Positions 7,847-16,464 of a stretch of DNA of 34,632 nt are shown piece after piece. Numbering within the stretch: the stretch's first letter is position 1; the number at the start of each line of letters is the position of its first letter. Origin of the DNA: CAYOCE01 sp964402405 (GTDB lineage Bacteria > Pseudomonadota > Alphaproteobacteria > UBA7879); contig CAYOCE010000011.1 in assembly GCA_964402405.1 (NCBI GenBank), positions 1 to 34,632 of the forward strand, in the 5' to 3' direction. The notes beneath the pieces are model-generated. The model was not told the origin of the DNA and searched no databases. It was given only the letters and a program-made list of their open reading frames with translations. The position numbers were made by a program, and so were the translations under genes.

Positions 7847-7917
7847 AATGATTCATGAATGTTAATGAATGAATCAGTAAGTTTAATGATCCACAGTTTG
7901 AAAGACGAGGAGTATAA

Positions 7918-8907
7918 ATGTTAAACATTGCAGTGATTGGTGCAGGAGCTTGGGGAACGGCGCTGGCCAATACTTTTGCCGAAAATCATAATCCCGTATG
8001 GGTGTGGGACAGAAACCACAGCATCATAGAGGAAATTAATCGAGACCACCGCAACCAGGGGCGATTGGGGGATGTGATATTGCGTAAAACGCTGAAGGCA
8101 ACAACCTCTGTGGAAGATATTCTTCCGGCCCAGATTTTAATTTTGGCAACCCCCGCCCAGACAATGCGACAAGTATGTTGTGAATTAAAAGGGAAAGTGA
8201 ACAAGGATACGATTCTGGTGATTGCGGCAAAGGGCATTGAACGCAAAACCGGATATTTAATGAGCCACGTGGTTGAAGAGGTTCTGCCTGAAAACCCGGT
8301 GGCTGTTCTTTCTGGGCCTAATTTTGCAGCGGAATTGGTATTGGGCTTCCCAGCAGCTAGCACAATTTTTGCGCCCCTTTCATATCAAAAAGTGTTGCAA
8401 GATGCTCTATCCTCTAAAAATTTCAGATTGTATACCAGTTGTGATTTGATTGGGGGGCAGTTAGGGGGATCCTTGAAAAACGTGATGGCGATTGCTTCTG
8501 GAATTGTAGAAGGATTAAACTTTGGGGAGAATGCCCGGGCGGCGCTGGTAACACGGGGACTCCACGAAATAACGGTTTTGGGTCGTGCCATGGGGGCTGA
8601 GACCGAGACATTTTACGGGCTTGCGGGTATGGGAGATTTGATCTTGACGGCCATGGGGACCCTGTCTCGGAATTTTAAATTTGGGAATCAATTAGCCAAA
8701 GGAGTGCCTCTGGCAGAGTTAGTAAATGAATTCAATACTGTGGAGGGGTATGAAACAGCGGCCTCCATCAAGCAACTGATGAACCAATATAATATCAACA
8801 TGCCCATTGCAGAGGCTGTGTACAATATTCTTTATGAAGGGGCCGATTTATATCAATCCGTGCAGACCCTATTAAGTAGGCCCCTTACACAAGAGGCGAG
8901 GGACTAA
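7918..8907 (+). CDS. gpsA: Glycerol-3-phosphate dehydrogenase [NAD(P)+]
   Basis: GpsA reduces dihydroxyacetone phosphate to sn-glycerol-3-phosphate, the backbone of phospholipids, in the cytoplasm. The protein has 329 residues, the usual length. The dinucleotide-binding motif GAGAWG is at residues 8-13. AAKGIE, LSGPNFAAE, LKNVMAIASGI, ENARAALVTRGLHE and GLAGMGDLILT follow in the normal order and include the catalytic lysines of AAKG and LKN. The ATG is preceded by GAGGAG, a good ribosome site. The stop overlaps the ygfZ start by one base (TAATG), so the two genes are translationally coupled. Confidence 0.96.
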   Translation: MLNIAVIGAGAWGTALANTFAENHNPVWVWDRNHSIIEEINRDHRNQGRLGDVILRKTLKATTSVEDILPAQILILATPAQTMRQVCCELKGKVNKDTILVIAAKGIERKTGYLMSHVVEEVLPENPVAVLSGPNFAAELVLGFPAASTIFAPLSYQKVLQDALSSKNFRLYTSCDLIGGQLGGSLKNVMAIASGIVEGLNFGENARAALVTRGLHEITVLGRAMGAETETFYGLAGMGDLILTAMGTLSRNFKFGNQLAKGVPLAELVNEFNTVEGYETAASIKQLMNQYNINMPIAEAVYNILYEGADLYQSVQTLLSRPLTQEARD

Positions 8908-9773
8908 TGAACAACGTCCTTATTCCTATGCAAAATCGAGGCATCTTAAAGATTACAGGTTCAGGCAAACATGAATTTTTGCAAGGCCTAATAACCAATA
9001 ATATCTATGATCTTCAGGAGGGAAGGGGGCTTTATAGTGCTCTGCTAACGCCTCAGGGTAAGTTCCTTCATGATTTCTTTGTGTATGAGCAAGAGGGGGT
9101 AATTTATCTAACCCCGGAAATGACTCGGCTAGAGGAATTAAAAAACAAACTATTGATGTATAAACTAGGCTTGGACGTGTATGTGGAGATAGGGTCAGGC
9201 TTATCTGTGTATGCAATTTTTAGCAGTCGTATAAACCATCCCAGAGTATTTCCAGATCCGCGCCTTGAGGCTCTCGGCTTTATGGCTATTTTATCTGATG
9301 AAGAATCTGACTTATTTTCAAAAACAAATGAATTACAACTCGCGTCTTTTTCCCAATACGATTTATTCAGAACCCAATTGGGAATTCCCGACGGTAGCCG
9401 AGATATCCGGATCGACAAAGGCATTATTTTGGAAAATGGATTGGATGAATTACATGCCATCAGTTGGACCAAGGGATGCTATATGGGCCAGGAGTTAACC
9501 GCTAGAACCAAACATCGGGGCCTGGTTAGAAAGCGACTATTGCCTGTTTTAATTGAAGGTGGTCCTATTTCTTGGGGTGAGGAAATTTTTTCGGAGGGAC
9601 TTTCTGTTGGAGAAATGCGCAGTTCCATTGATAATTGGGGACTTGCGTTATTACGGTTAGAATCCCTTGGGGAAAATAAAAGCTTTGAATCCCAGAGTGG
9701 ATCTAAATTAACGCCCCATATACCAGAATGGACCAACATAGAACAACCCCTTCCTCAAGCAATGGCAGAGTAA
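8907..9773 (+). CDS. ygfZ: YgfZ/GcvT-like folate-binding protein (Fe-S cluster maintenance)
   Basis: This 288-residue cytoplasmic protein belongs to the YgfZ/IBA57 group, related to GcvT, which uses a folate-type cofactor and supports Fe-S proteins. The signature KGCYMGQE is at residues 189-196, with the conserved cysteine at 191, followed by LTARTKHRGLVRKRL. The N-terminal LKITGSGKHEFLQGLITNN is also typical. It overlaps gpsA by one base and is followed after 5 bases by the preferred murI start, so gpsA-ygfZ-murI read as one transcription unit. Confidence 0.9.
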   Translation: MNNVLIPMQNRGILKITGSGKHEFLQGLITNNIYDLQEGRGLYSALLTPQGKFLHDFFVYEQEGVIYLTPEMTRLEELKNKLLMYKLGLDVYVEIGSGLSVYAIFSSRINHPRVFPDPRLEALGFMAILSDEESDLFSKTNELQLASFSQYDLFRTQLGIPDGSRDIRIDKGIILENGLDELHAISWTKGCYMGQELTARTKHRGLVRKRLLPVLIEGGPISWGEEIFSEGLSVGEMRSSIDNWGLALLRLESLGENKSFESQSGSKLTPHIPEWTNIEQPLPQAMAE

Positions 9774-9778
9774 TCCAA

Positions 9779-10564
9779 ATGATCAATAATCTTCCCATAG
9801 GTGTATTTGATAGTGGCGTTGGAGGCATCACTGTTTTGAAGGCACTTCAGGCGCGAATGCCTCACGAAAACTTCGTCTATCTTGCAGATACGGCGCGGCT
9901 TCCCTATGGAGAGAAAACACCGGATCAAATCAGATCTTATTTTAAGGACGTGATGGGATGGATGAAAAATCATCCTGTTAAAATGTTGGTTGTGGCATGC
10001 AACACCTCTTCGTCGTTAGCATTAGAAAACCTAGCTATGACTTCCTTTCCTATTATTGGAACAATCCAACCGACCGTTAATCAGGTTGCACTGACTCACA
10101 AGAGACTGGGAGTTATTGCCACCACTGCAACTGTTCAAAGTAGGGCCTTTGAAAAAGCCTTAAAAAAGGCTAATCCAGATATTATCATACACTCTGTGCC
10201 GTGTCCTAAATTAGTTCCGTTGATCGAAAGTTATAACCTTAGTAGCCCAGAAACACGAAGTGCCCTGCAGGAGTATCTGCAACCTTTGATAGATCACGAC
10301 ATCCACGGCCTTATTTATGGGTGTACCCATTACCCTCATTTATCTTCCTTGGTTAAAACTTTATTGCCCGAGGGGGTTATGATCATTAACCCTGCAGAAC
10401 ATATGGCGACCGAAGCATGCTCTTTATTGCAAAAAAACAGCCTTCTGAAGACTGAGGTAAATTCCAAAACCCTTTTTTATACAACAGGTGACCCCAAAAT
10501 ATTTCAGTCCTCTTTGAAAATGTTTTATGGGGAAGTGACAACCATAGAGCACATTGGGTTTTGA
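9779..10564 (+). CDS. murI: Glutamate racemase
   Basis: MurI interconverts L- and D-glutamate to supply D-Glu for peptidoglycan, so the cell still makes a cell wall. The two catalytic cysteines are visible: Cys74 in VVACNTSS and Cys182 in YGCTHYP. The N-terminal GVFDSGVGG loop is intact. I place the start at 9779, just before MINNLPIGVFDSG, giving 261 residues, a normal length. An in-frame upstream ATG at 9728 would add 17 residues inside ygfZ that match nothing in the family. A weak GCAGAG site precedes the chosen start. It is the last gene of the gpsA-ygfZ-murI unit. Confidence 0.93.
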   Translation: MINNLPIGVFDSGVGGITVLKALQARMPHENFVYLADTARLPYGEKTPDQIRSYFKDVMGWMKNHPVKMLVVACNTSSSLALENLAMTSFPIIGTIQPTVNQVALTHKRLGVIATTATVQSRAFEKALKKANPDIIIHSVPCPKLVPLIESYNLSSPETRSALQEYLQPLIDHDIHGLIYGCTHYPHLSSLVKTLLPEGVMIINPAEHMATEACSLLQKNSLLKTEVNSKTLFYTTGDPKIFQSSLKMFYGEVTTIEHIGF

Positions 10565-10638
10565 GATATAACGCAGGGCGCAAGCTTACTTATCTGGGAT
10601 GACAGCCTTTCTTTCTTAAACAAAGAAGTTGTATTTGT

Positions 10639-10659
10639 GCAACAAAATAGTTGCTTTTT
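10639..10659 (+). terminator. Weak intrinsic terminator downstream of murI
   Basis: A 5-bp stem, GCAAC (10639-10643) with GTTGC (10650-10654), and a six-base loop are followed by five T residues. It is about 75 bases past the murI stop. The stem is short, so termination may be partial. Confidence 0.4.
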
Positions 10660-10748
10660 GATAAGAAGGGGGGGCAAAAAATTGTACTAACTCAAAAAAT
10701 GATTCATACAAGACGTATTAGGTATTATTTTTTTAAAGGAGTTTAATT

Positions 10749-11477
10749 ATGAAGAAACTATTAATCGCTGCAGGTCTTGTAGCAGTAACTACCCTGTCAG
10801 CTTCTGCTGCGCCATTTAGCGGTCCCGCTGTTGGTTTGGCTCTTGGTGTTAGCAACATGTCTAACAAAAATAGCCAAACACCTTTTGGTGGTAACCCTTT
10901 CGGAAACGTTGGTAAGGCTTCTGCTACAGGATTCAACGGACGTGTTTTTGGACAATGGAGCACAATTCGTGGTTCCTTCCACTTTGGTGTAGACCTAGGC
11001 GTTGGTGTTGATACAGCTAAGACTAAGAAGACCATTTCTGGTTCATTGAATAGCCTAGGTTTCACACAAGCCCAGCTTAACACTTTGATTGGTACTTACA
11101 AATTGTGGGGTACTGCACTCACGCAGAGTGTGACTGTGACCCAAACCGTACGCAATAACTTCTTTGCTGCTCCTGGTGTTCGTTTTGGTGGTGTTGTGGG
11201 TGGTAAGACCCTCGTTTACGGACGTTTGGGTGTGAATGTACAGTTCCAGAAAATTGAAACCAGCATTGTTTGCGGTGGAACAACTGCTCTTCTGAAGAAC
11301 AATGCAATAAACACACAAGTTGCGCCAGGTGTAGGTGTTGACTACATGATCAATGACAACATGTTTGTACGCGGTCAGGTGGAATACGGTATTGGTGTTG
11401 GCCAAACTGGCAAGAACAAGTTCAAGAAGAAGCCATCTTCTTTCGTTGCAAACGTGGGCGTTGGATACCAATTCTAA
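10749..11477 (+). CDS. Outer-membrane beta-barrel protein, probably abundant
   Basis: The 242-residue product has a clear Sec signal peptide (MKKLLIAAGLVAVTTLSASA, cleavage before APF) and a mature part of alternating glycine-rich strands. It ends in FVANVGVGYQF; the terminal Phe is the standard mark for BamA-assembled barrels. I expect 8-10 strands, as in small OmpA/OmpX-like or porin-like surface proteins, but cannot name the family. Two cysteine-free hydrophilic stretches (near residues 88-125) are candidate surface loops. It has its own AAAGGAG ribosome site and a strong terminator, so it is monocistronic. Frequent GGT, GTT and AAC codons suggest high expression. Confidence 0.8.
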   Translation: MKKLLIAAGLVAVTTLSASAAPFSGPAVGLALGVSNMSNKNSQTPFGGNPFGNVGKASATGFNGRVFGQWSTIRGSFHFGVDLGVGVDTAKTKKTISGSLNSLGFTQAQLNTLIGTYKLWGTALTQSVTVTQTVRNNFFAAPGVRFGGVVGGKTLVYGRLGVNVQFQKIETSIVCGGTTALLKNNAINTQVAPGVGVDYMINDNMFVRGQVEYGIGVGQTGKNKFKKKPSSFVANVGVGYQF

Positions 11478-11503
11478 CTTCTACATTGCTCTTAAAGGCA
11501 ATA

Positions 11504-11535
11504 AAAACCCGGGGGTCAAACCTCGGGTTTTTTTA
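11504..11535 (+). terminator. Strong intrinsic terminator of the outer-membrane protein gene
   Basis: AAAACCCGGGG at about 11504-11514 pairs with CCTCGGGTTTT from 11521 around a short TCAAA loop, and the stem runs into a T-run (11528-11534). It lies about 30 bases after the stop codon. Confidence 0.85.
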
Positions 11536-11580
11536 TTGACTCCCCTATAAAAAAGACCAACAGATCTCCATCTCCCAATC

Positions 11581-11609
11581 TTGACTTGTACCCCCAAAAG
11601 TGGTGTACT
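11581..11609 (+). promoter_or_regulatory. Probable promoter of the RMD1-family gene, with an overlapping dyad
   Basis: TTGACT (11581-11586) and TGTACT (11604-11609) are separated by exactly 17 bases, 33 bases before the next start codon. A near-perfect inverted repeat, GTACCCC ... GGTGTAC, spans the spacer and the -10 box and could be an operator. Confidence 0.5.
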
Positions 11610-11642
11610 AGCTTAATAGAAAATTAGAAAGAAATTAATCCC

Positions 11643-12443
11643 ATGCGTTGTGTTGCCTATTCGATTGCTGATAGATATGATCTGAAGAAACTAGCTGCCT
11701 CTCTAAGTCGGCGCAAAGTTTCCTTCACTTCCTTCAAAGAAGCCTTGTACTTACCTAAATACAAAGATTGCAAGGATGTTTTTGTTTTTAATTACGGATG
11801 TTTAGTCTTATGGGGCATTGAGGAGGAGGATGACTCTTTATTAATCAAAAGCCTTGCTGCATTTGAGAAGCGACCTTTGAATGAACCCATCAAGGACAGT
11901 TGTAGCTATTCTATTAATCAATCTAAAGCACCTTTCATGAAGGAAGATATGGTCTACCTTTCCAGTGCTGACCCTCTAGAAAAATTAGCTTTTTCCTATG
12001 GAATGTCCCAATCAACCAAATTAATTGGTTTTGAAAATATTTTAGAAACGACCATTTCACGAACAGAAAAAGTCCCCCGGGATTTGGCTGAAAAGGGACG
12101 TATCTACTTATCTAGGCGCCAGATTGCCAAGGAAACGGGTAGAATCTTTATTGTGCGTAATTCGATTAACCTTCATTCGGAAATTTTGGATACACCTGAT
12201 TTTTTCTGGGAACATCCTAAATTAGAACCCCTTTATAAGATATCGATCCAGGATCTTGAAGTGAAACCCAGGGTTGAATTGTTGAATAAGCGTCTTGAAA
12301 TGATTCAAGAGTTGTACGCTATTTTAACAACCGAATCTCAACATCGTCATTCCTCATTTCTAGAGTGGGTTATTATTATTCTAATTTCGGTTGAGGTCTT
12401 TATTGCTCTTTCAAAAGATATTCTAGGAATATTACACCATTAG
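11643..12443 (+). CDS. RMD1/YagE family protein (DUF155) with a C-terminal membrane anchor
   Basis: The 266-residue protein carries the DUF155 signature seen in yeast RMD1/RMD8 and in bacterial relatives: VFVFNYGCLVLWG in the first third, LEKLAFSYGMSQSTKLIGFE in the middle, then ILDTPDFFWEHPKLEPLY and a helical stretch VELLNKRLEMIQELYAIL. It ends in the typical LEWVIIILISVEVFIAL membrane helix (about residues 240-258), which should anchor it in the inner membrane. In mitochondria the family is linked to translation of organelle mRNAs; the bacterial role is not known. The ribosome site is weak. The tyrosine recombinase gene follows after 8 bases, which suggests joint transcription without an obvious functional link. 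Confidence 0.82.
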   Translation: MRCVAYSIADRYDLKKLAASLSRRKVSFTSFKEALYLPKYKDCKDVFVFNYGCLVLWGIEEEDDSLLIKSLAAFEKRPLNEPIKDSCSYSINQSKAPFMKEDMVYLSSADPLEKLAFSYGMSQSTKLIGFENILETTISRTEKVPRDLAEKGRIYLSRRQIAKETGRIFIVRNSINLHSEILDTPDFFWEHPKLEPLYKISIQDLEVKPRVELLNKRLEMIQELYAILTTESQHRHSSFLEWVIIILISVEVFIALSKDILGILHH

Positions 12444-12451
12444 GGATTTTC

Positions 12452-13696
12452 ATGTCCTCCATTAAAACAAATCCCCTTCCTATTTTTGATAATTTGGAAC
12501 GTCTAAGTGCGGAGTGTACTTTAAATCACCCTGCTCAGCCTCTTTCAAAAAATCCTGATATTCAACTAGGGGATTATATTTTAGGTCGTAATTTTCTCTA
12601 TGCCTATAGGGGGAGTGAAGCCACTTTTAACGCTTATCGCCGCGAGATAGAACGTTTTTTGGCTTGGTGTTGGTGGATTCAGAAAAAATCCATCAATGAC
12701 ATCAACCGAGAAGATATCGAATCCTTCCTTGCCTTTTGCGAAGCTCCTCCTTCTTCCTGGATTGGGGTTAAAAATGTGGCAAGATTTACAGGAGAAGGGG
12801 AGTCCCGTAGCCCAAATCCCACTTGGCGGCCCTTTGTGGTGGGGGTTACTAAAAAAGAGCACACGCAAGGAAGAGAGGCTGATCCTAAGAATTATCGCCT
12901 TTCCCAAAGTGGTCTTGCAGCGATTTTTGCGATCCTTAGTAGTTTTTATGAATATCTCATTCAAGAAAATAAAATTGAGGCAAACCCTATTCGTCAAATT
13001 CGCCAAAAAAGCAGATATATTCGAAAAAAACAATCAAACGTCGTCATTCGACGTCTCTCGGAACTTCAGTGGGCCTATGTCATCGAAGTTGCTGAAAAAA
13101 TGGCACGCGAAAATCCCGATCTCCATGAGCGTACTTTATTTATTATGAATGGGTTGTATGCCATGTACTTGCGTATTTCCGAGCTGTCAGCCAACTCTAG
13201 GTGGACCCCAGAAATGGGAGATTTTAAACGGGATACGGAAGGAAACTGGTGGTTTACAACCGTGGGGAAAGGCAACAAAGAGCGGATGATTTCTGTAAGT
13301 GATGCCATGCTGAATGCCTTAAAAAGATATCGAACCTACTTGAAGCTATCGCCCCTTCCTTCCCCTGGCGATGAAACCCCCTTAGTTTACAGCAATAAAA
13401 CCAGAAAACCTATTACCAGCACCCGCCGTATCCGGGAAATTGTTCAAACCTGCTTTGATCGTGCGACTGCCGAACTAAGGATGTCGGGATTTGAAGAAGA
13501 TGCCGATGCCTTAATGTCCGCAACCGTACACTGGCTAAGACATACAGGCATTTCAGAGGATGTTAAAACCCGTCCCCGGGAACACGTCCGAGATGATGCG
13601 GGACATTCCTCCAGCGCCATCACCGATAAATATATCGATATTGAATTGCGCGCCCGCCATGCCTCGGCTAAATCCAAAACTATTAAACCGTATTAG
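12452..13696 (+). CDS. Tyrosine recombinase/phage-type integrase
   Basis: This 414-residue site-specific recombinase should cut and rejoin DNA through a phosphotyrosine intermediate. All active-site residues are visible: Arg241 (YLRISELS), Lys273 or Lys276 (GKGNKER), His360 and Arg363 (HWLRHTG), His385 (DAGHSS) and the nucleophile Tyr394 (TDKYIDI). The N-terminal SAM-like core-binding domain (about 45-190) has an insert around 98-148 (PSSWIG...WRPFVV...) that XerC/XerD lack, and the protein is about 110 residues longer than Xer. No tRNA, att-like direct repeat or other phage gene is nearby, so it is an orphan integrase, perhaps the remnant of an integrated element or a domesticated gene. The start is preceded by AGGGA. 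Confidence 0.88.
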   Translation: MSSIKTNPLPIFDNLERLSAECTLNHPAQPLSKNPDIQLGDYILGRNFLYAYRGSEATFNAYRREIERFLAWCWWIQKKSINDINREDIESFLAFCEAPPSSWIGVKNVARFTGEGESRSPNPTWRPFVVGVTKKEHTQGREADPKNYRLSQSGLAAIFAILSSFYEYLIQENKIEANPIRQIRQKSRYIRKKQSNVVIRRLSELQWAYVIEVAEKMARENPDLHERTLFIMNGLYAMYLRISELSANSRWTPEMGDFKRDTEGNWWFTTVGKGNKERMISVSDAMLNALKRYRTYLKLSPLPSPGDETPLVYSNKTRKPITSTRRIREIVQTCFDRATAELRMSGFEEDADALMSATVHWLRHTGISEDVKTRPREHVRDDAGHSSSAITDKYIDIELRARHASAKSKTIKPY

Positions 13697-13791
13697 TCTT
13701 TATAAGACAAAGCTTCTTGCAATTTCGCCAAAATAAGTGCATAGAAGAAGGTGGAATCATACCCTAAAGAACAAAAAAGAGGAGGTAGGCT

Positions 13792-15207
13792 ATGACCGAC
13801 TTTCGTATAGAAAAAGATTCTTTTGGAAATATTAATGTACCGAAAGATAAATATTGGGGTGCCCAGACAGAACGTTCGTTGACAAATTTTAAAATTGGGG
13901 ACGAAAAGATACCCGCTCCCCTGATTCGTGCCTTTGGAATTCAAAAAAAGGCAGCAGCCATTGCAAATGAGTGTATTTTAGGGCCAAACATTACAAGCGC
14001 CATTGTAAAAGCAGCAGAAGAAGTACAGCAAGGCAAGTTAGATGATCATTTTCCGCTGCTAGTCTGGCAAACAGGATCTGGTGGTCAAACAATGATGAAT
14101 GTTAATGAAGTTATTGCTAATCGTGCCACAGAAATTTTGGGCGGCAAAGTGGGTGGTAAAAAAATTGTTGATCCCGTTGATCATGTTCATCTGGGGCAAT
14201 CTACGAATGATTCTTTTCCCACAGCTATGCATATTGCAACTGTATTGGAAATCCATCAGACCCTCCTTCCTGCGTTAGATTATTTTTACAAAGCTTTAAA
14301 GATCAAAGAGGAAGAATTCAAAAAAATCATCAAAATGGGTCGTACTCACCTGCAAGACGCAACCCCTCTAACCCTTGGACAAGTTTTTTCAGGGTATGCT
14401 GAGCAAATTAAGCTGGGAATTAATCGCGTTAAAGACAATCTTCAATATTTATATCCCCTCGCCCAAGGAGGGACAACTGTTGGCACAGGGTTTGCCAGCA
14501 GAAAGATTTTTGCAGAAAAATTCGCGGAAGAAGTTGTTCGGCTTACAGATTTTCCGTTTATTTCAGCTCCCAATAAATTCGAGGCAATCGCTACCCATGA
14601 TGCCATGGTGCATTTATCAAGTGCTTTGAATACGCTAGCTGTATCCTACATGAAAATTGCGAATGATATCCGTTTGTTAGGGTCTGGCCCCCGGTGTGGT
14701 ATTGGGGAATTAAACCTACCTGTAAATGAATTTGGATCCTCCATGATGCCAGGAAAAGTTAACCCCACTCAAGCTGAGGCCATGACCATGGTGGCGGCTC
14801 AAGTCATGGGAAATCACACAACGGTTAGCATTGCAGGATCTAATGGCCATTTTGAATTGAATGCCTTTAAGCCTGTGATTATCTATAATGTACTGCAGTC
14901 TATAGAGCTTCTTTCAGATAGTGCCCGCAATTTTACGGATAGGTGCGTGATGGGAACACGTCCTCATATGGAGGTGATTAATAAAAACCTGAATAACTCG
15001 TTGATGTTAGTAACAGCCCTTAGTCCCCACATCGGGTATGAGAAGGCTGCTAAGGTGGCTGAAAAGGCATACAAAGAAAACATTACCCTTAAAGAGGCGG
15101 CCCTTACGTTGCAATATGTTGATAACCCCGAGGATTTTGATAGATGGGTTGATCCTAAGAAAATGATTGGCCCCCAAGAAGATAATAATGATGATCAGCA
15201 ATATTAA
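13792..15207 (+). CDS. fumC: Fumarate hydratase, class II
   Basis: FumC interconverts fumarate and malate in the TCA cycle without an Fe-S cluster. At 471 residues the length is normal. The N-terminal GNINVPKDKYWGAQTERS, the TGSGGQTMMNVNEV segment, GRTHLQDATPLTLGQ and the fumarate-lyase signature GSSMMPGKVNP are all present; the signature contains the catalytic serine loop. A near-ideal ribosome site (AGGAGG) precedes the ATG. The stop codon overlaps the start region of the small ribbon-helix-helix gene, suggesting coupled translation. Confidence 0.96.
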   Translation: MTDFRIEKDSFGNINVPKDKYWGAQTERSLTNFKIGDEKIPAPLIRAFGIQKKAAAIANECILGPNITSAIVKAAEEVQQGKLDDHFPLLVWQTGSGGQTMMNVNEVIANRATEILGGKVGGKKIVDPVDHVHLGQSTNDSFPTAMHIATVLEIHQTLLPALDYFYKALKIKEEEFKKIIKMGRTHLQDATPLTLGQVFSGYAEQIKLGINRVKDNLQYLYPLAQGGTTVGTGFASRKIFAEKFAEEVVRLTDFPFISAPNKFEAIATHDAMVHLSSALNTLAVSYMKIANDIRLLGSGPRCGIGELNLPVNEFGSSMMPGKVNPTQAEAMTMVAAQVMGNHTTVSIAGSNGHFELNAFKPVIIYNVLQSIELLSDSARNFTDRCVMGTRPHMEVINKNLNNSLMLVTALSPHIGYEKAAKVAEKAYKENITLKEAALTLQYVDNPEDFDRWVDPKKMIGPQEDNNDDQQY

Positions 15208-15415
15208 ATTAAAAAAATATTCTGTAACTTTGTGGGGCCATCGTACCAGCGTGACTTTGGAAAATATTTTTTGGCAGGAATTAAAAAAGATCGCTCTTCA
15301 GAAAAAGGTCTCTATTGCTAAACTCATTCAGGAAATTGACGACGAGCGAGGAAATAATTTATCCAGCGCCATCCGTGTCTTTGTTTTGATGTGGCATTTG
15401 CGAGAGGAAGAATAA
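15191..15415 (+). CDS. Small ribbon-helix-helix protein (RHH_4-like)
   Basis: This short basic protein, about 74 residues, has the sequence pattern of the alphaproteobacterial RHH_4 family: an N-terminal strand (YSVTLWGHRTSVTLE), then helices WQELKKIALQKKVSIAKLIQEID and LSSAIRVFVLMWHLREE. Such proteins are usually dimeric and DNA-binding; a regulatory role is inferred, not shown. I start it at 15191 because homologous architecture begins just before the strand; in-frame ATGs at 15167 and 15188 are alternatives and all lie inside the 3' end of fumC. It is not next to a toxin gene, so it is unlikely to be an antitoxin. Confidence 0.75.
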   Translation: MISNIKLKKYSVTLWGHRTSVTLENIFWQELKKIALQKKVSIAKLIQEIDDERGNNLSSAIRVFVLMWHLREEE

Positions 15416-15420
15416 CATTG

Positions 15421-16464
15421 TCACTTTCCTATATGCCGAATCACTTTTTTCATAAGGGTTGGGAAAGCATGATGATGGAAATCTGTGGGATGTACCCAAA
15501 GGCCTGGTATAGGATCTTCACCTGTTGCTCGTAAAACCCTTAAATATAAATGAAAATGAGTAAAGGTGTGTTTTATAACGCCAGGTACTTCTTCCCATTC
15601 AGCATCACAAGGCTCATTTAATCTTTGTTCTACCATACCTGGTTTTTCATTTTGCCAGGGACTTGAGGGGATCTCCATCATCCCCCCCAACAATCCTTTT
15701 TCGGAACGTCTTCGAATTAATACTTCTCCCTGGTGATTTTCAATCCAAAATACCGTTCCATACCTTGAGGGTTTTTCGACCTTGGGCATAAATTTGGGAT
15801 AAGATTCCTCTAGATTTTTTTTGTGGGCCAGGCAAAATTCTTGGACAGGGCACGCGGAACATAACGGAGACGTGGGTTTGCAAATCATGGATCCCAAATC
15901 CATCATAGCCTGGGCATAGTCTCCTCCATGGTGGGAGGGGGTTAAGGAGGCGGCATATTCTTTAATCAGAGGTTTAGATTGGGGCAGGGGGGTATCAATG
16001 GCAAATACCCTAGAAATAATGCGATCCACATTGCCATCCACTACGACGGCAGACTTTCCAAAGGCAATGGCCAAAATGGCTGCGGCGGTATAGGGCCCGA
16101 TGCCTGGAAGACTAAGCAACGTTTGCTCATCCTCAGGAAATTTCCCCCCATAATCCTGGGCTATAATCCCTGCACACTTATGCAAATTCCGAGCCCGGGC
16201 ATAGTACCCTAATCCCTGCCAGGCATGGAGTATCTCATCTAGGCTTGCCTTTGCCAGGTCATGAATGGTTGGCCACTTGGTAATAAAGAATTCAAAATAG
16301 CTAATAACCGTTGGCACGGTCGTTTGCTGTAGCATGATTTCACTCAGGAACACATGATAGGGATTAGGCGCTTCTCCTAATCGCGCCCGCCAAGGAAGCA
16401 CACGTTGATGAGCTTCATACCAATTGAAGAGGTTATTTTGGAAGTGGATGGGGGAGATTTTCAT
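15421..16464 (-). CDS. mutY: A/G-specific adenine DNA glycosylase
   Basis: MutY removes adenine mispaired with 8-oxoguanine. The 347-residue protein has the full domain plan: the HhH-GPD glycosylase with catalytic Glu42 (SEIMLQQTTV) and Asp143 (VVDGNVDRI), the hairpin LPGIGPYTAAAI, the [4Fe-4S] cluster cysteines 195, 202, 205 and 211 (C-x6-C-x2-C-x5-C), and a C-terminal NUDIX-like domain that recognises 8-oxoG. The start codon abuts the MFS gene stop, so the two genes share a transcript. It converges on the RHH gene with only 5 bases between stop codons. Confidence 0.96.
   Translation of the reverse strand: MKISPIHFQNNLFNWYEAHQRVLPWRARLGEAPNPYHVFLSEIMLQQTTVPTVISYFEFFITKWPTIHDLAKASLDEILHAWQGLGYYARARNLHKCAGIIAQDYGGKFPEDEQTLLSLPGIGPYTAAAILAIAFGKSAVVVDGNVDRIISRVFAIDTPLPQSKPLIKEYAASLTPSHHGGDYAQAMMDLGSMICKPTSPLCSACPVQEFCLAHKKNLEESYPKFMPKVEKPSRYGTVFWIENHQGEVLIRRRSEKGLLGGMMEIPSSPWQNEKPGMVEQRLNEPCDAEWEEVPGVIKHTFTHFHLYLRVLRATGEDPIPGLWVHPTDFHHHAFPTLMKKVIRHIGK

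Larger units (their letters stand above)
7462..7917. other. Non-coding divergent region between nuoM and gpsA
   Basis: With the putative nuoM promoter this makes about 510 bp without a supported gene. The stretch 7500-7740 is AT-rich with poly-A and poly-T runs; its one open frame on the plus strand (7517-7735) begins with TTG, lacks a ribosome site and has a low-complexity lysine-rich product, so I do not call it. The right part, 7774-7846, holds two inverted repeats listed separately. The region may contain decayed nuo sequence, but I could not recognise any. Confidence 0.5.

Noticed and set aside
11055..11471. A 138-residue open frame antisense to the outer-membrane protein gene
   Set aside because: It is a shadow of the strongly biased codons of the barrel gene, which has a signal peptide, ribosome site and terminator of its own.
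12581..13148. Open frames of 150 residues on both strands within the recombinase gene
   Set aside because: The recombinase frame carries all catalytic residues in order; the other frames show no ribosome site or family motif.
15167..15415. A toxin-antitoxin pair based on the ribbon-helix-helix gene
   Set aside because: No small toxin gene lies beside it; the next gene is mutY on the opposite strand, and the RHH_4 type is not typically an antitoxin.
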